Shown here: piece after piece, positions 53,082-62,684 of the stretch
Layout of the letters: each line of letters opens with the position of its first letter
Numbering within the stretch: the first letter of the stretch is position 1
Assembly (NCBI GenBank): GCA_037445225.1
Contig: JBBIKW010000015.1
Span: forward strand, 1 to 64,000
Length of the DNA: 64,000 bases
Direction: 5' to 3'
Source: M3007 sp037445225
Lineage (GTDB): Bacteria; Bacteroidota; Bacteroidia; Chitinophagales; Saprospiraceae
Notes under the pieces: model-generated
What the model saw: the letters and a program-made list of their open reading frames with translations, nothing else
Databases searched by the model: none
Told to the model about the DNA's origin: nothing
Program-made: the position numbers and the translations under genes

Positions 53082-53280
53082 ACAGATCTTCCCCCTCTGC
53101 TCTTGCCTGCGAGAACGTCCGCAAAAAAGCGAGGCAAAAATCCGAATTTCTATCGGCCCATCGCACGAAGAAGCGACATACTTCGAACGGCATCCCAGTC
53201 AGCAGTGCTGCTGCCCTCAAAACAGGCCGACCCTTCTCGTGCAAACAGCAGAGGCACAGCGGAGAAAGGGCCCTACAGAG

Positions 53281-53313
53281 AGGCTCGCCCGGTCGAAAAG
53301 GCCGGGCGAGCCT
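53281..53313 (-). terminator. Perfect 12-bp hairpin after the giant T9SS gene
   Basis: AGGCTCGCCCGG and CCGGGCGAGCCT form a perfect stem with a nine-base loop, 12 bases downstream of the stop of the minus-strand giant gene. No T-run follows on that strand. The rest of 53082-53325 holds the gldA upstream region and no gene. Confidence 0.6.
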
Positions 53314-53325
53314 GACTTACCAACG

Positions 53326-56300
53326 TTACCGGGCAATAACCCATTTGCGCATGCCGACACTTTTCTCCGACCGGATGCGGAGCCAGTAGACTCCTGCCGG
53401 CAGATGTGCCGCATCGATGCGCCAGCGGTTTTGATGGCGAGCTATCGACAGCTGAAGCAGGCGCCCAGTGGCATCCAGCAGTACTATTTCTACCTCAGCA
53501 GGCGCGGCAGTAGGCCACATCAGCTCGGCAACGCCGTCAGATGGGTTGGGCCACAGCACCACACCTTGCATCCAGGCCGGTTCCCGAGTGCCCACGATGT
53601 TGTCCACAGCGATGTCGCGCACCACCAGCACGCACCCGTTAACATCGCGTATCGTCACAGTATAGCGGCCAGCCGGGATGTTTCTCAAGTCCTCCTCTGT
53701 GCCGACCACATTGCCCAATTCATTGGTCCAGACGTATTCATACGGCGGGGTGCCGCCGCTGGGCGAAATGTCGATGGCGCCCATGCTTTGGCTGTTGACA
53801 TCGTGAGTAACTGCGGGGGCGGGCAAGGCGATAGGTGGAGTTACTGTTACGGCAAACGAACAGCGCCCTGCGTTGCCGGCGTCGTCGGTGTAGCGGAACG
53901 TCTGCACCGTGGTACCCACTGGAAATTCGGAGCCGCTGGGCAGCCCTTCCTCTAATGTCCAAGTGCCGTTGAAGAGCGGGCAGTTGTCTTGGGCAGTAGG
54001 CGCTGCGTATGGCACCGTGTTCTCGTACCAGCACACTGCGATGTCGCCCGGGCAGATGACGACGGGCGGCGTGTTATCGGCGACCTCTACCACCGTGCTG
54101 AACAGCGCTTGGTTGCCCGCGTTGTCGATGGCGTAGATGGTCACGGTCTGTAGCCCTTGTTGGGAGCAGTCGAAGAATTCGGGTTCAAAGCGCACCGTTT
54201 CTACGGCGCAGTTGTCGCTGATGACCGCTTGCAGGGTGGTTGTCGACACTTCGGCGATGCCGTTGGAGCCGAGCAGCAGCAGCGTGTTTTGCACGGCGAT
54301 GGCGGGCGGCTCAGCGTCGGTAGGCGTCAGTTCAAAAGAGGCTTGTGCGCTACAGCCGTTGGCGTCGGTCAGCCGAAGGGTGTATGTGCCGGCCGGCACT
54401 TGCTCTAAACGGCTGTCGCTGTCGCCGTTGCTCCAATCATAGGTGTATGCTCCGGTCCCTCCAGTAGCCGTTACCTGGATGCTGCCCGAGGGCTCGTTGG
54501 CACAGGTGGGGTGCTCCAGCTGAGCCGACAGCTCCAGCGGAGCGGGCTCTTCCACAACGCTCTCTACAACGACGGCACATCCGTCGGCATCTGTGATGGA
54601 GGCGGTATAGCTGCCCGGAGCGAGGTTTTGCAGCGCCGGCGTCGTCTCCCCGGTGCTCCAGAGATAGGTGTAGGGCGCTGTGCCGCCTGTGAGGACTACG
54701 GACAGGGCGCCGTTGTTTTGACCAAAGCAGCGCACGTGCGCGACGGTCGGCTGCGCGCTAAGGGCGCAAGCGAAGGCCGCTACCTCTACCGCCTGCACCG
54801 CCGTACATCCGTTCTCATCCGCTACCGTGACGGTATATGTACCCGGCGATAAGCCTGCTAACGTGGGCGTTGTATCACCCGTGCTCCAGGTGTAGGTGTA
54901 ACTGCCGGTGCCGCCGGTGGGGTTGGCTGCAGCAGTGCCGTCGTTGCCGCCCACTCGCGTTTCACCCGTCGCTACGGCGTTGGCTTGAAGTTTGGCCGGC
55001 TCTTGAATGGCGATTTCTACCTCTTCTGCGCATTGCGCATCGTCGACGATGCGAACCGTATAGGTGCCCGGGCTCAAGCCGGCAACAGCGGCCTCTGTGT
55101 GGCCTGTACTCCACAGATACGACACCGGCTCGTTGGCGCCGCTGACCGTCACTGTGGCGGCACCGTCGTTGGCGCCAAAGCAGGTGATGTGGGTGACGGA
55201 AACTGTCGCCGAAAGGGTGCAGTTGAAGGCATTGACGACGACCGACTGAGCGGCGGTACACTCGTTGGCGTCGGTGACCGTCACGGTGTAGACCCCTGGA
55301 GCCAGCCCTGTAATCGTCTGGGTCGTCTCGCCGTTGCTCCACGCGTATTCGTAGGTGCCGGTGCCGCCCTCTGGCTGGGCCGTAGCAGTGCCGTCGTTTG
55401 TGTTCGCTGCCGTCTGGGGCGTCGCTGAAGCGTTCGGGTCGAGGGCTGGAGGTTGCTGCAGCACGAGGGTAGCAGTAGCGGAGCAACCTTCGCTGTCTGT
55501 GACGGTAACGGTGTATGTTCCCGCAGAAAGGCCCGTAGCACTCGCTGTTTCTTGCCCGTCGCTCCACAAGAAGGCAAACTGCCCGCTGCCTCCGCCAGCA
55601 GTAGCGGTAGCCGCGCCATTGCTGCTGCCGAAGCAGCTGATGGGCGTGCTCTCTGCGGCGGTGACATTCACTGGCCCGCGTTGTATCACCGTTGCACTCG
55701 CCGTATTGGTGCAGCCGTTGACGCTGTTGCTCACCGTAAGGACGTATGTGCCCGGAGCGTCCACTACAGGGTACAGCGTCGTGTCGCCCGAGACGATGTG
55801 GCCGTCTGCTGTCGACCACAAGTAGCTCATTTGATTGCCCTGAGCCGAGCCCGAGCCGTCGAGCGTCAGTTGGGCGGTGTTGCAGTTGAGCGTGCCCGGT
55901 GCGGTAGCGCTGGCTGCTGGCGGCAGTGTGTCGTACTGGACGAGCGCCGTAGCCGAGGCGGTGCACCCGTTGAGCGTGTCGGTAACCACTACAGCATATG
56001 TGCCGCCTATGGCGACGACAGGGTTGGGAAGGGTGCTCTCAAAGCCCTCTGGACCAGTCCAGGCGAAAACCGCGTGCGATGAAGTCGCCTGTACCTGGAT
56101 CGCGGTGGAGTCTACGGCGCAAGACAACGTACCGCCGGTAGTTTCCGCTCCCGGCGGCATCGTGTCGACTGCGACGACCGTCGTGTCTAACTTTAGGCAG
56201 CCGGTGGCGGAGTCGAACACCATCAAGGCATAGGCGCCGGGTATGGACACCTCAGGACTTGGCTCTGTAGACTCGAAGTTTTCTGGCCCTGTCCACGTGA

Positions 56301-57894
56301 AGTACGGCAGGCCGGCATTCGTCGTGGTAGTGAGCACGACCGAAGGAGCAGTGCAGGTGAGTGGGCCGTGTTCGATATCGACGGCAGGCGGCACGTTGTT
56401 GCCCACCACATAAACCGTATCTCGGCGGATGCAACCGTTAGCTGTGTTGGTGACGCGCAGGATGTAGTAGCCGCCCGAGTCGACTATTGGCGTCAAGGTG
56501 CTGTCGCCCGACACGATGTGGCCACCTTGGATGGCCGTCCACACGTAGAAGAAGTTAGAGCCAGAAGAAGCTGTTCCCTGCAGCTGCACTTGCGGCACCC
56601 AGCAGGTGACATTGGTGTCTGCTCCAGCATTGGCGTCGGGCAGAGCCACATCTGCCGTCACGACGGTGGTGGCAAATCCGCGGCAGTTAGTCACTTCTTC
56701 GGTGACTTGCAAGATGTATGTCCCTGCAGCGTCCACAATGGGGTTGGGCGTGTTTGCTCCAGAGACAAAGTTCCCACCGTTCGAGGCAAACCATTGGTAC
56801 AAGTACGAGTTGCTGTACCCCCCCGATGCCGAGCCGCTCAGCTGGATGGTCGGTGTGGCGCAGGTGATAACGCCAGGCGGTGCGATGGAGGCTACGGGGT
56901 TGGTGGGTGCCGGCATCACTTGAGTGACTGTCTTCGTGCACCCGCGCTCATCGGTTACGGTGCAGGTGTAAGTACCGGCGGTAAGCCCTTCTATCCGCGT
57001 GCCTGTATAGCCGTTGCTCCACGCGTACACGTGGTTGTCCCAGCCACCCGAAGAGGCGACCTCGATGGAGCCAAAAACACCATTACAGCCTACAGGAGAT
57101 GTGGCAACAACCTCTAGCTCCAGTGGCGCGGGCGGGTCGAGCACTTCAATAGGGCCAATCGTGCCTGTCCACCCTTGGGCGTTGGTCACTGTGCAGGAAT
57201 ACTCGCCTGCTGGGATGTTGATCAGGTCTTGCGTCGTGGCACCGTTCGACCACTGATAGGTGTAGGGCGGGTTTCCGCCGCTCGCCGAGATGTCGATGGA
57301 ACCCGTGCTGGTACCGTAGCAGCGCACATTTTGCACGGAGTTAACCGTCACATCAACCACCAACGGAGGGCAATACGTGCTGCGCGCCGCCCAAAGGCCA
57401 GAGGCGCTTTGTTGCCCTACCTCGTAGATCTTTTTGTCGGCAGGGCATACCATGTAGATGGTAGGATAATAGGCGACTTGGTACAGCTGTCGCACGCCGC
57501 AGTCATCTGCGATAGGATAAGGCGTGCCGGCGGCCCAGTTGCCCTGCGTGGAGGCATTGCACGCCGGAGGATTGTTGATACAAGCTGTGTTCGTATTGCA
57601 GTCGCCTTCGATCATTATGACAAATGCCTCGTTGGTTCCCGGAGGGCCGTATTGGTTCCACAGATCTTTCAAGGCATTGGAGTTGTGGTAACTCCAGCAA
57701 GGCCCGCACCAAGTAGCAAAAAAGTCTAAGTACACTGTCTTGCCTTGGTTCAGCAAGTTGTACAAGTTGTGGGAGTTTCCATCGATATCTACCACCGTAA
57801 AGTTAGGAGCCGTGCTTCCGTTGGGCAGTTGGCCCCACATAGGCAAAAGGGTACACCACATCGCGGCCGTCCAGCAGAGTAGTCGTTGTTTCAT
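53326..57894 (-). CDS. Giant T9SS protein: thioredoxin fold plus SprB and PKD-like repeats
   Basis: A 1522-residue secreted protein. After a signal peptide (1 to about 22) comes a TlpA/redoxin-type thioredoxin fold with CGPC at residues 63-66 (LDFFATWCGPCW). Then follow two SprB repeats, five PKD-like repeats with paired cysteines, six more SprB repeats (GG-x-x-x-Y-x-Y-x-WS-x-G, AGTYTVTVTD-x-x-GC), an HYR-like domain (TPPVVICPGDIAVCW ... TTVQTFRYTDDAGN), one more SprB repeat and a type A T9SS sorting domain (LWPNPSDGVAELMWP ... LPAGVYWLRI). The intact CxxC suggests a real redox or adhesive function at the cell surface. ATG 57894 starts a good signal peptide. Confidence 0.9.
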   Translation of the reverse strand: MKQRLLCWTAAMWCTLLPMWGQLPNGSTAPNFTVVDIDGNSHNLYNLLNQGKTVYLDFFATWCGPCWSYHNSNALKDLWNQYGPPGTNEAFVIMIEGDCNTNTACINNPPACNASTQGNWAAGTPYPIADDCGVRQLYQVAYYPTIYMVCPADKKIYEVGQQSASGLWAARSTYCPPLVVDVTVNSVQNVRCYGTSTGSIDISASGGNPPYTYQWSNGATTQDLINIPAGEYSCTVTNAQGWTGTIGPIEVLDPPAPLELEVVATSPVGCNGVFGSIEVASSGGWDNHVYAWSNGYTGTRIEGLTAGTYTCTVTDERGCTKTVTQVMPAPTNPVASIAPPGVITCATPTIQLSGSASGGYSNSYLYQWFASNGGNFVSGANTPNPIVDAAGTYILQVTEEVTNCRGFATTVVTADVALPDANAGADTNVTCWVPQVQLQGTASSGSNFFYVWTAIQGGHIVSGDSTLTPIVDSGGYYILRVTNTANGCIRRDTVYVVGNNVPPAVDIEHGPLTCTAPSVVLTTTTNAGLPYFTWTGPENFESTEPSPEVSIPGAYALMVFDSATGCLKLDTTVVAVDTMPPGAETTGGTLSCAVDSTAIQVQATSSHAVFAWTGPEGFESTLPNPVVAIGGTYAVVVTDTLNGCTASATALVQYDTLPPAASATAPGTLNCNTAQLTLDGSGSAQGNQMSYLWSTADGHIVSGDTTLYPVVDAPGTYVLTVSNSVNGCTNTASATVIQRGPVNVTAAESTPISCFGSSNGAATATAGGGSGQFAFLWSDGQETASATGLSAGTYTVTVTDSEGCSATATLVLQQPPALDPNASATPQTAANTNDGTATAQPEGGTGTYEYAWSNGETTQTITGLAPGVYTVTVTDANECTAAQSVVVNAFNCTLSATVSVTHITCFGANDGAATVTVSGANEPVSYLWSTGHTEAAVAGLSPGTYTVRIVDDAQCAEEVEIAIQEPAKLQANAVATGETRVGGNDGTAAANPTGGTGSYTYTWSTGDTTPTLAGLSPGTYTVTVADENGCTAVQAVEVAAFACALSAQPTVAHVRCFGQNNGALSVVLTGGTAPYTYLWSTGETTPALQNLAPGSYTASITDADGCAVVVESVVEEPAPLELSAQLEHPTCANEPSGSIQVTATGGTGAYTYDWSNGDSDSRLEQVPAGTYTLRLTDANGCSAQASFELTPTDAEPPAIAVQNTLLLLGSNGIAEVSTTTLQAVISDNCAVETVRFEPEFFDCSQQGLQTVTIYAIDNAGNQALFSTVVEVADNTPPVVICPGDIAVCWYENTVPYAAPTAQDNCPLFNGTWTLEEGLPSGSEFPVGTTVQTFRYTDDAGNAGRCSFAVTVTPPIALPAPAVTHDVNSQSMGAIDISPSGGTPPYEYVWTNELGNVVGTEEDLRNIPAGRYTVTIRDVNGCVLVVRDIAVDNIVGTREPAWMQGVVLWPNPSDGVAELMWPTAAPAEVEIVLLDATGRLLQLSIARHQNRWRIDAAHLPAGVYWLRIRSEKSVGMRKWVIAR

Positions 57895-58008
57895 AAGCGG
57901 TAAATTTTTTGTGTTTTCGTACAAGGACAAAATTTCGCCGCCGCAAAGTAGGTATTTGCGTAGTATATAGCAAGGATCGCCTAAAAAAGTTGACAGTTGC
58001 GTCGAGCG

Positions 58009-59226
58009 CTAAGCGCTCTCGTAGGCGTAGTCGCTCAGGTAAAGGTAGGGCTCCGTCAAGTGCCCAGCTTCGGCAATGGTAGCACGTCGGATTACAGGGC
58101 TGTCGAGGCCTCGGAGCAATTCGGGCAATACGTTTTCGATCAGTTGGTGGCCAAAAAACTCGGAAGCGTCGCGCGGCAGCTCAGAGGGTAGGTTGTCGAT
58201 AGCCATAACGTCGATGCCTTCGGGAGAGAAGGGAGGACACTCTTGCCCGGTGTAGCGGTGGACGCCGTACACCGGCTCGGCGATGGTGCTGGGGCGCAGC
58301 GTGGTGGGCAGGGAGCCATCCGGTGCAATGTCGCAGGAGATGTCGGCAATGACTTGGATGCGAAAGCGCTCGTCTGCCATGTCGGCAAGGGTAAAAAATT
58401 TAGGCGCCTTGGGGTCATAATAGATGCCGTTGATGAAAATGTCGGCGCGGTGCGCATAGGGTACGAATGTGCTGACGTACTCCTCTCCATGGGCATAAAA
58501 ATGCGCTTTGTCGAAGATGCACGGACCGCTTCGATGGCGGACGTAATCCTGGGCAAAGAGTTGGGTAAATACGGGCTTTTTCCACTCTTTTTGGAGAAAG
58601 TCCCGCGGCGCCACTTGGTGGATGCCCATATCGTGAAGATTGCGAATAGCTCCGGCGGCTACGCGCCCGCTGCCGGTGAGGACGATGCGCACAGGCGGCA
58701 GCTCCAAGAGGCGATAGTGCTCTTTCACTGCAGCGTAGTTGTGGCAGCGGTACATGCGCGGTAAGGAGAACAAACCGGTACGCTGACCATACGCCCAAAG
58801 GCCATTATGCGCCCCTACCAATCCGGCATAAAAGCCAAAGGCGATCAGGCGGCCTCCTTGATCGCCGGTGAGTTTCTCGTAGTCGACTAGCCGGATCCTG
58901 CGCCCCAAGACGGCCTGTAAAAGGCGGCGATTGTGCGCCTGCTTTTTCACCGTATGGGAGAAGAATAGATACGTTTTTTCCGGCATGAGCTGATCAGTAG
59001 GCACCTCTTTCACACCTAACAAGATATCGCAATCGCTGAGGTCTTCCTGTAATGGAATGCCCGCCGCCTCGTATTCGCTGTCGGCAAAACAGCGCACAGG
59101 GGAGGGCTGTACCGCCACGGCAATGCCCCAACGCTCTCGTACGAGCCGACACTGCGCCGGGGTGAGGGGCACCCGCGCATCCGGAGGAACTTTTCCCTCC
59201 CGAATGATTCCTATTTTCATCGCCAT
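58009..59226 (-). CDS. Saccharopine dehydrogenase (lysine-forming)/AlaDH-like oxidoreductase
   Basis: A 405-residue NAD(P)-dependent oxidoreductase. The N-terminal AlaDH/PNT domain (KIGIIREGKVPPDARVPLTP, CDILLGVKEVP, FFSHTVKKQ) precedes a Rossmann domain with VLTGSGRVAAGAIRNLHDMG. Later motifs (VIADISCDIAPDGSLP, IAEPVYGVHRYT) resemble lysine-forming saccharopine dehydrogenases and related bacterial enzymes. The reaction is not certain. The start may be the second Met (59220). The gene is alone. Confidence 0.75.
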   Translation of the reverse strand: MAMKIGIIREGKVPPDARVPLTPAQCRLVRERWGIAVAVQPSPVRCFADSEYEAAGIPLQEDLSDCDILLGVKEVPTDQLMPEKTYLFFSHTVKKQAHNRRLLQAVLGRRIRLVDYEKLTGDQGGRLIAFGFYAGLVGAHNGLWAYGQRTGLFSLPRMYRCHNYAAVKEHYRLLELPPVRIVLTGSGRVAAGAIRNLHDMGIHQVAPRDFLQKEWKKPVFTQLFAQDYVRHRSGPCIFDKAHFYAHGEEYVSTFVPYAHRADIFINGIYYDPKAPKFFTLADMADERFRIQVIADISCDIAPDGSLPTTLRPSTIAEPVYGVHRYTGQECPPFSPEGIDVMAIDNLPSELPRDASEFFGHQLIENVLPELLRGLDSPVIRRATIAEAGHLTEPYLYLSDYAYESA

Positions 59227-59360
59227 GTTTTTCCGAAAGTGACTTTCAACGCTTTCGAGCGTCTACATGCGCCAAAAGCGGCGCAAAGATAGAGAGGCGT
59301 CGCCCCCTGGTGAAGAAAAATTATCTGTCAAGCGAACCTTCCGTGCAAAAAGCGTGTTTA

Positions 59361-59368
59361 TATCTTTG
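59361..59368 (+). promoter_or_regulatory. Putative -7 box for tmRNA
   Basis: TATCTTTG (TAnnTTTG) lies 13 bases before the 5' end of the tmRNA, the right distance for direct initiation. A canonical -33 TTG is not seen. Confidence 0.6.
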
Positions 59369-59381
59369 CTCCTTGAAATTA

Positions 59382-59754
59382 GGGCCTGTACTTGGTATTG
59401 ACGGGAAAGGAAAGCTGCATTGTAAGCATGCCGGAGCATGAGCGTTTGTCTCCGTAAAAAACAGCGCTCGAACCATAAATGGCAACTACAGCTATGCCAT
59501 GGCTGCCTAATCCTGCGGATTAGAAAGCCTTTATGCTGCACGGTTGAGGTCCCATACACATCGTGCCGCGTATCGAACCATCCTGGGACTATTCGGCGGA
59601 ACGCCGTTACCGCTCGAAGACAATGCAACGGCTAAGGCGCGGACCGGTCGGCTCTTGAACCTACCCCGCGCTCGAAAATCGGAATCAAGAGCTAAGCATG
59701 TAGAAAGCAGTGTGGCGCTTTGTCCGGACGCGGGTTCGACTCCCGCCAGGTCCA
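59382..59754 (+). ncRNA. ssrA: Transfer-messenger RNA
   Basis: The 5' end GGGCCTG pairs with CAGGTCC near the 3' end to form the acceptor stem (one G-T), and the 3' part has the T-arm GCGGG TTCGACT CCCGC. The internal frame GGC AAC TAC AGC TAT GCC ATG GCT GCC TAA (59481-59510, with the stop) gives the tag GNYSYAMAA, close to the Bacteroidota tag type GEESYAMAA. It rescues stalled ribosomes and marks proteins for proteolysis. CCA is not encoded. Length 373 nt is normal. Confidence 0.93.
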
Positions 59755-59760
59755 CTCCGA

Positions 59761-59796
59761 AACGGGCTTTCCTTCGGTGGGATGGCCCGTTTTTTG
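59761..59796 (+). terminator. Rho-independent terminator of tmRNA
   Basis: AACGGGC and GCCCGTT form a stem around a 17-base partly paired loop, followed by a run of seven T, six bases after the tmRNA 3' end. Confidence 0.8.
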
Positions 59797-59831
59797 TTAG
59801 AAGACAAGGAGAAAAACTGGAGCGCGTTCTG

Positions 59832-59839
59832 TATATTTG
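59832..59839 (+). promoter_or_regulatory. Putative -7 box for the SWIM-rlmH-rhomboid operon
   Basis: TATATTTG matches TAnnTTTG and is 41 bases before the GTG start at 59881. No -33 TTG is clear. Confidence 0.4.
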
Positions 59840-59880
59840 TCTTTTACTGACGACTTCTCCGAAAACAGTCGTTTTCTACT

Positions 59881-61587
59881 GTGCAAAAGCTTTGTCTTAA
59901 GGACTTCGAATACCATATTCCCGCAGCTACTCGGCAGGCGGCAGAGGCGTTGCTGCGCGCTCGAGCCATCAAGCAGCTGCAGGAAGTGGAGCGGCATTTC
60001 TGGGTGACCACTTTTGTGGTAGACCATCGTCCGCTTGAAGCCGAAGTGATCATTACGCCAAGTAGGATCAAAGCTTTTGCGTGCGAGTGTTGGGAGGAAG
60101 GGCGTCGATTAATGTGCCCGCATATTGCTGCTGCACTGTTTAAAATTCGCCAATACCTCGACCAAAAAGCGCAGGAGCGGCAAGCGAAGGTGCGCGAGCA
60201 GGAGGAGGTAAGAGCGCACCGCCTGAGCACGCGCAACATTTTGGAGCGGGTAGAGCACTCGGAACTGAAGGCTTTTGTACACTTCTACGCCGAGCGCGAT
60301 GTCGATTTCGCCTTAGCTCTAAAGGCTTATTTCGCCGCTCATATGAGTGCGCCAGAGGTGGTGGAGGGGATATACGCCTCGCTTCTCCAGGCAGTACTTC
60401 CCAAGGTCGCCTCAGGGCGTTCGCTAAAGCCTTCGGAGATGCGGCGCGCCCGATTGGTGCTGGACACGCTGATGCACCAAATAGAGACGGCGCCGCCCTC
60501 CGCCTCGTTTTGCGGGAACGCGGCCGTGCTTCGGCATTTGTCGGAGCACGCTGCTGTGGCTGAGCCGCCACATCGGCAGTGGCTGATCGCGTATTGTCGG
60601 GACGCGTTTCATCGGCTAACCCATTCCGAGAGGCTGACGCCGGAGCAACGCGCCCAAGCGCGCTTGTTGTTGTTAGATTTGATAACTGGGGCGCCTTACC
60701 CGGAAGAGTTGATGGTAGACACGCTGGCCCTACTGGCGCGCGCCGCTCGCGACGATGACTTCTATCGGTACATCCGCCAAAAGTTTGACGAAGCCCAGCA
60801 CCCCCTGCCCACGCCCATCCTACATCTCTTTTGCCTGGCTCTGGCTGAGCGCGACTGCCCTTCGGTGATGCAGCGCGTGTTAGAGGCACACTTCGAGGAG
60901 CCCGAGCGCGTCGTCCATACCTTGGAACTGTTGGACCGCTTGGGCTATTCGTCGGCTATCTTAGAGACGGGCATTGCCTTGCTACACGCTCACTCCCTGC
61001 CGCTTCGCCGTCAGATAGCGTTGGAGGAATTGCTGCTCGATGCGGCAGAAAAGGTAGGTCATACGGATATGCAGGCACTCCTGTTGCGACGCCGCTTCTA
61101 CCGTCAGGGCGACGAACACACGCTCCTGTGCCTGAAGCAAAGCCGCGGTCCACAGTGGTCTACTGAATGCGAAGACCTGTTAGCCGACCTATGCGCTCGC
61201 TCCAATTGGCAACAGGCCGCTCTGATCTTGGCTCGAGAAGAGAACTTGGACGCCTTAGAAGACCTCCTGCGCCGTTGTCTCGACCCCAACCTATTGCAAC
61301 AGTACGAGCATCTTTTCCTGCCGGAGCGTTCCGAATTCGTAGGCCATGCCTACATTGAAGCGCTAAGCACATATTTAAACGACCACTTTGGAAAACCGGC
61401 CGCCGAGTACGTCGGTCAATACATAGAAGCATTGGCGCAGAAAAAATACTATGCCCTTGCCGCCCGCATTGTGCAATCCCTAGTAGAGCGCTTTCCAGAG
61501 CGACAGTATCTCTCAGAGCAGCTTCTCGGAATGCTCCCCAAGGCATATTGGCCCGTCTTATCGCCTTCGAGTCTTACCGCCACATGA
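59881..61587 (+). CDS. SWIM zinc-finger protein
   Basis: A 568-residue protein. The SWIM motif C-x-C-x8-C-x-H is at C68, C70, C79, H81 (ACECWEEGRRLMCPHI). The remaining 470 residues are helical and leucine-rich, with no recognised fold; the pattern suggests an alpha-solenoid scaffold. SWIM domains bind DNA or protein. No ATG is near, and the start is probably GTG 59881. The stop overlaps the rlmH start (ATGA), so the three genes from here to the rhomboid protease are coupled. Confidence 0.8.
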   Translation: MQKLCLKDFEYHIPAATRQAAEALLRARAIKQLQEVERHFWVTTFVVDHRPLEAEVIITPSRIKAFACECWEEGRRLMCPHIAAALFKIRQYLDQKAQERQAKVREQEEVRAHRLSTRNILERVEHSELKAFVHFYAERDVDFALALKAYFAAHMSAPEVVEGIYASLLQAVLPKVASGRSLKPSEMRRARLVLDTLMHQIETAPPSASFCGNAAVLRHLSEHAAVAEPPHRQWLIAYCRDAFHRLTHSERLTPEQRAQARLLLLDLITGAPYPEELMVDTLALLARAARDDDFYRYIRQKFDEAQHPLPTPILHLFCLALAERDCPSVMQRVLEAHFEEPERVVHTLELLDRLGYSSAILETGIALLHAHSLPLRRQIALEELLLDAAEKVGHTDMQALLLRRRFYRQGDEHTLLCLKQSRGPQWSTECEDLLADLCARSNWQQAALILAREENLDALEDLLRRCLDPNLLQQYEHLFLPERSEFVGHAYIEALSTYLNDHFGKPAAEYVGQYIEALAQKKYYALAARIVQSLVERFPERQYLSEQLLGMLPKAYWPVLSPSSLTAT

Positions 61588-62054
61588 AAGTAGAGGTTTG
61601 GGCAATGGGAAAAACAACGGAACCCTACCTGGATACAGGCATCGCCCTCTATGAAAAGCGGCTGAGCTATTGCCTACCTTTTAAGTGGATATGTCTGCCT
61701 GTGCCTAAGGGGAAATACAGCGATCCCCACCGCATTACCCAGGAAGAGGGGCAGCAAGTGTTGAACAGGCTAACTGCCGAGGACTACCTCATCCTCTTAG
61801 ACGAGCGCGGCCTACAGCTCAGCTCCGTTGAATTGGCGCATTGGCTACAGCAGCGCCTACAGATGCCGGCCAAACGCCTCATTTTCTTAATAGGCGGTCC
61901 TTACGGCTTTTCGCCCCACGTGTATGCGCGCGCCGATGCCCAACTGGCCCTAAGCCGGTTGACCTTTTCCCACCAGATGGTGCGGCTTTTCTTGTTGGAA
62001 CAGCTGTATCGAGCCATGACTATTCTGCAAAACAAACCGTATCACCACGAATGA
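61584..62054 (+). CDS. rlmH: 23S rRNA pseudouridine-1915 N3-methyltransferase
   Basis: A 156-residue SPOUT methyltransferase that methylates pseudouridine 1915 in helix 69 of 23S rRNA. Motifs are LILLDERGLQLSSVELAHWL, FLIGGPYGFSPHVYARAD and a C-terminal knot LSRLTFSHQMVRLFLLEQLY with RA, and the ending NKPYHHE is canonical. Start ATG 61584 overlaps the SWIM stop as ATGA, and its own stop overlaps the next start the same way. Confidence 0.95.
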   Translation: MKVEVWAMGKTTEPYLDTGIALYEKRLSYCLPFKWICLPVPKGKYSDPHRITQEEGQQVLNRLTAEDYLILLDERGLQLSSVELAHWLQQRLQMPAKRLIFLIGGPYGFSPHVYARADAQLALSRLTFSHQMVRLFLLEQLYRAMTILQNKPYHHE

Positions 62055-62683
62055 TCGTTACCTACTTCCTCATCGGTGTCACTGCAGCTGCCTCTTGGTG
62101 GGCCTTCAACAACCCCTCCTTCTTTCACCAGTGTAAGCATTGGCCCTACGCCGAAGCCCAGCGCGGCGAATATTACCGCTTAATCACGGGCGGCTTTCTG
62201 CACGCCGACTACGTGCACTTGTTGTTCAACATGATCACGCTCTATTTCTTTGGAGGCGTGGTCGAGCCGGCCTTTAGCCAGCTCTTTTCCGCTGCTGGCC
62301 CACTCTTATACGCGGTATTCTATCTGATGGCCATTGCTGCGGCGTCTTTGGCGACGTATTTCCGCTACCGCCATACGCCACATTTCGCCAGCATCGGCGC
62401 TTCGGGCGCCACCTCTGCCGTCCTCTTTGCCGCCATTCTCTTTACCCCTACCATGAGCCTTTACCTCATGTTTATCCCCATACCCATTCCCGCCGTGGTG
62501 TTTGCCGTGTTCTACCTGTGGTATTCCTCTCACGCTGCGCGACGAGGCGGCGACGGCGTCGACCATTTAGCCCACTTCTTCGGTGCCGTCTTTGGATTCG
62601 TGTTTCCGCTCTTCTTAAAGCCCGAATTGTTCGAGCATTTCATCGTCGAGGTGGGTTATTGGGCTTCCTCCCTGATCGGGTAG
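62051..62683 (+). CDS. Rhomboid-family intramembrane serine protease
   Basis: A 210-residue rhomboid with six hydrophobic helices. The catalytic serine is S118 in IGASGATSAV and the histidine is H175 in HLAHFFGAVFG. The family WR/HxxN features appear as GGFLHADYVHLLFNMITLYF. It cleaves membrane-anchored substrates; targets unknown. It starts inside the rlmH stop codon (ATGA). Confidence 0.92.
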   Translation: MIVTYFLIGVTAAASWWAFNNPSFFHQCKHWPYAEAQRGEYYRLITGGFLHADYVHLLFNMITLYFFGGVVEPAFSQLFSAAGPLLYAVFYLMAIAAASLATYFRYRHTPHFASIGASGATSAVLFAAILFTPTMSLYLMFIPIPIPAVVFAVFYLWYSSHAARRGGDGVDHLAHFFGAVFGFVFPLFLKPELFEHFIVEVGYWASSLIG

Positions 62684-62684
62684 A

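Noticed and set aside
54962..55966. A 334-codon frame antisense-like to the giant T9SS gene
   Set aside because: It is in another frame of the same repetitive gene; composition (R, H, S-rich) is that of a shadow of a GC-rich gene.
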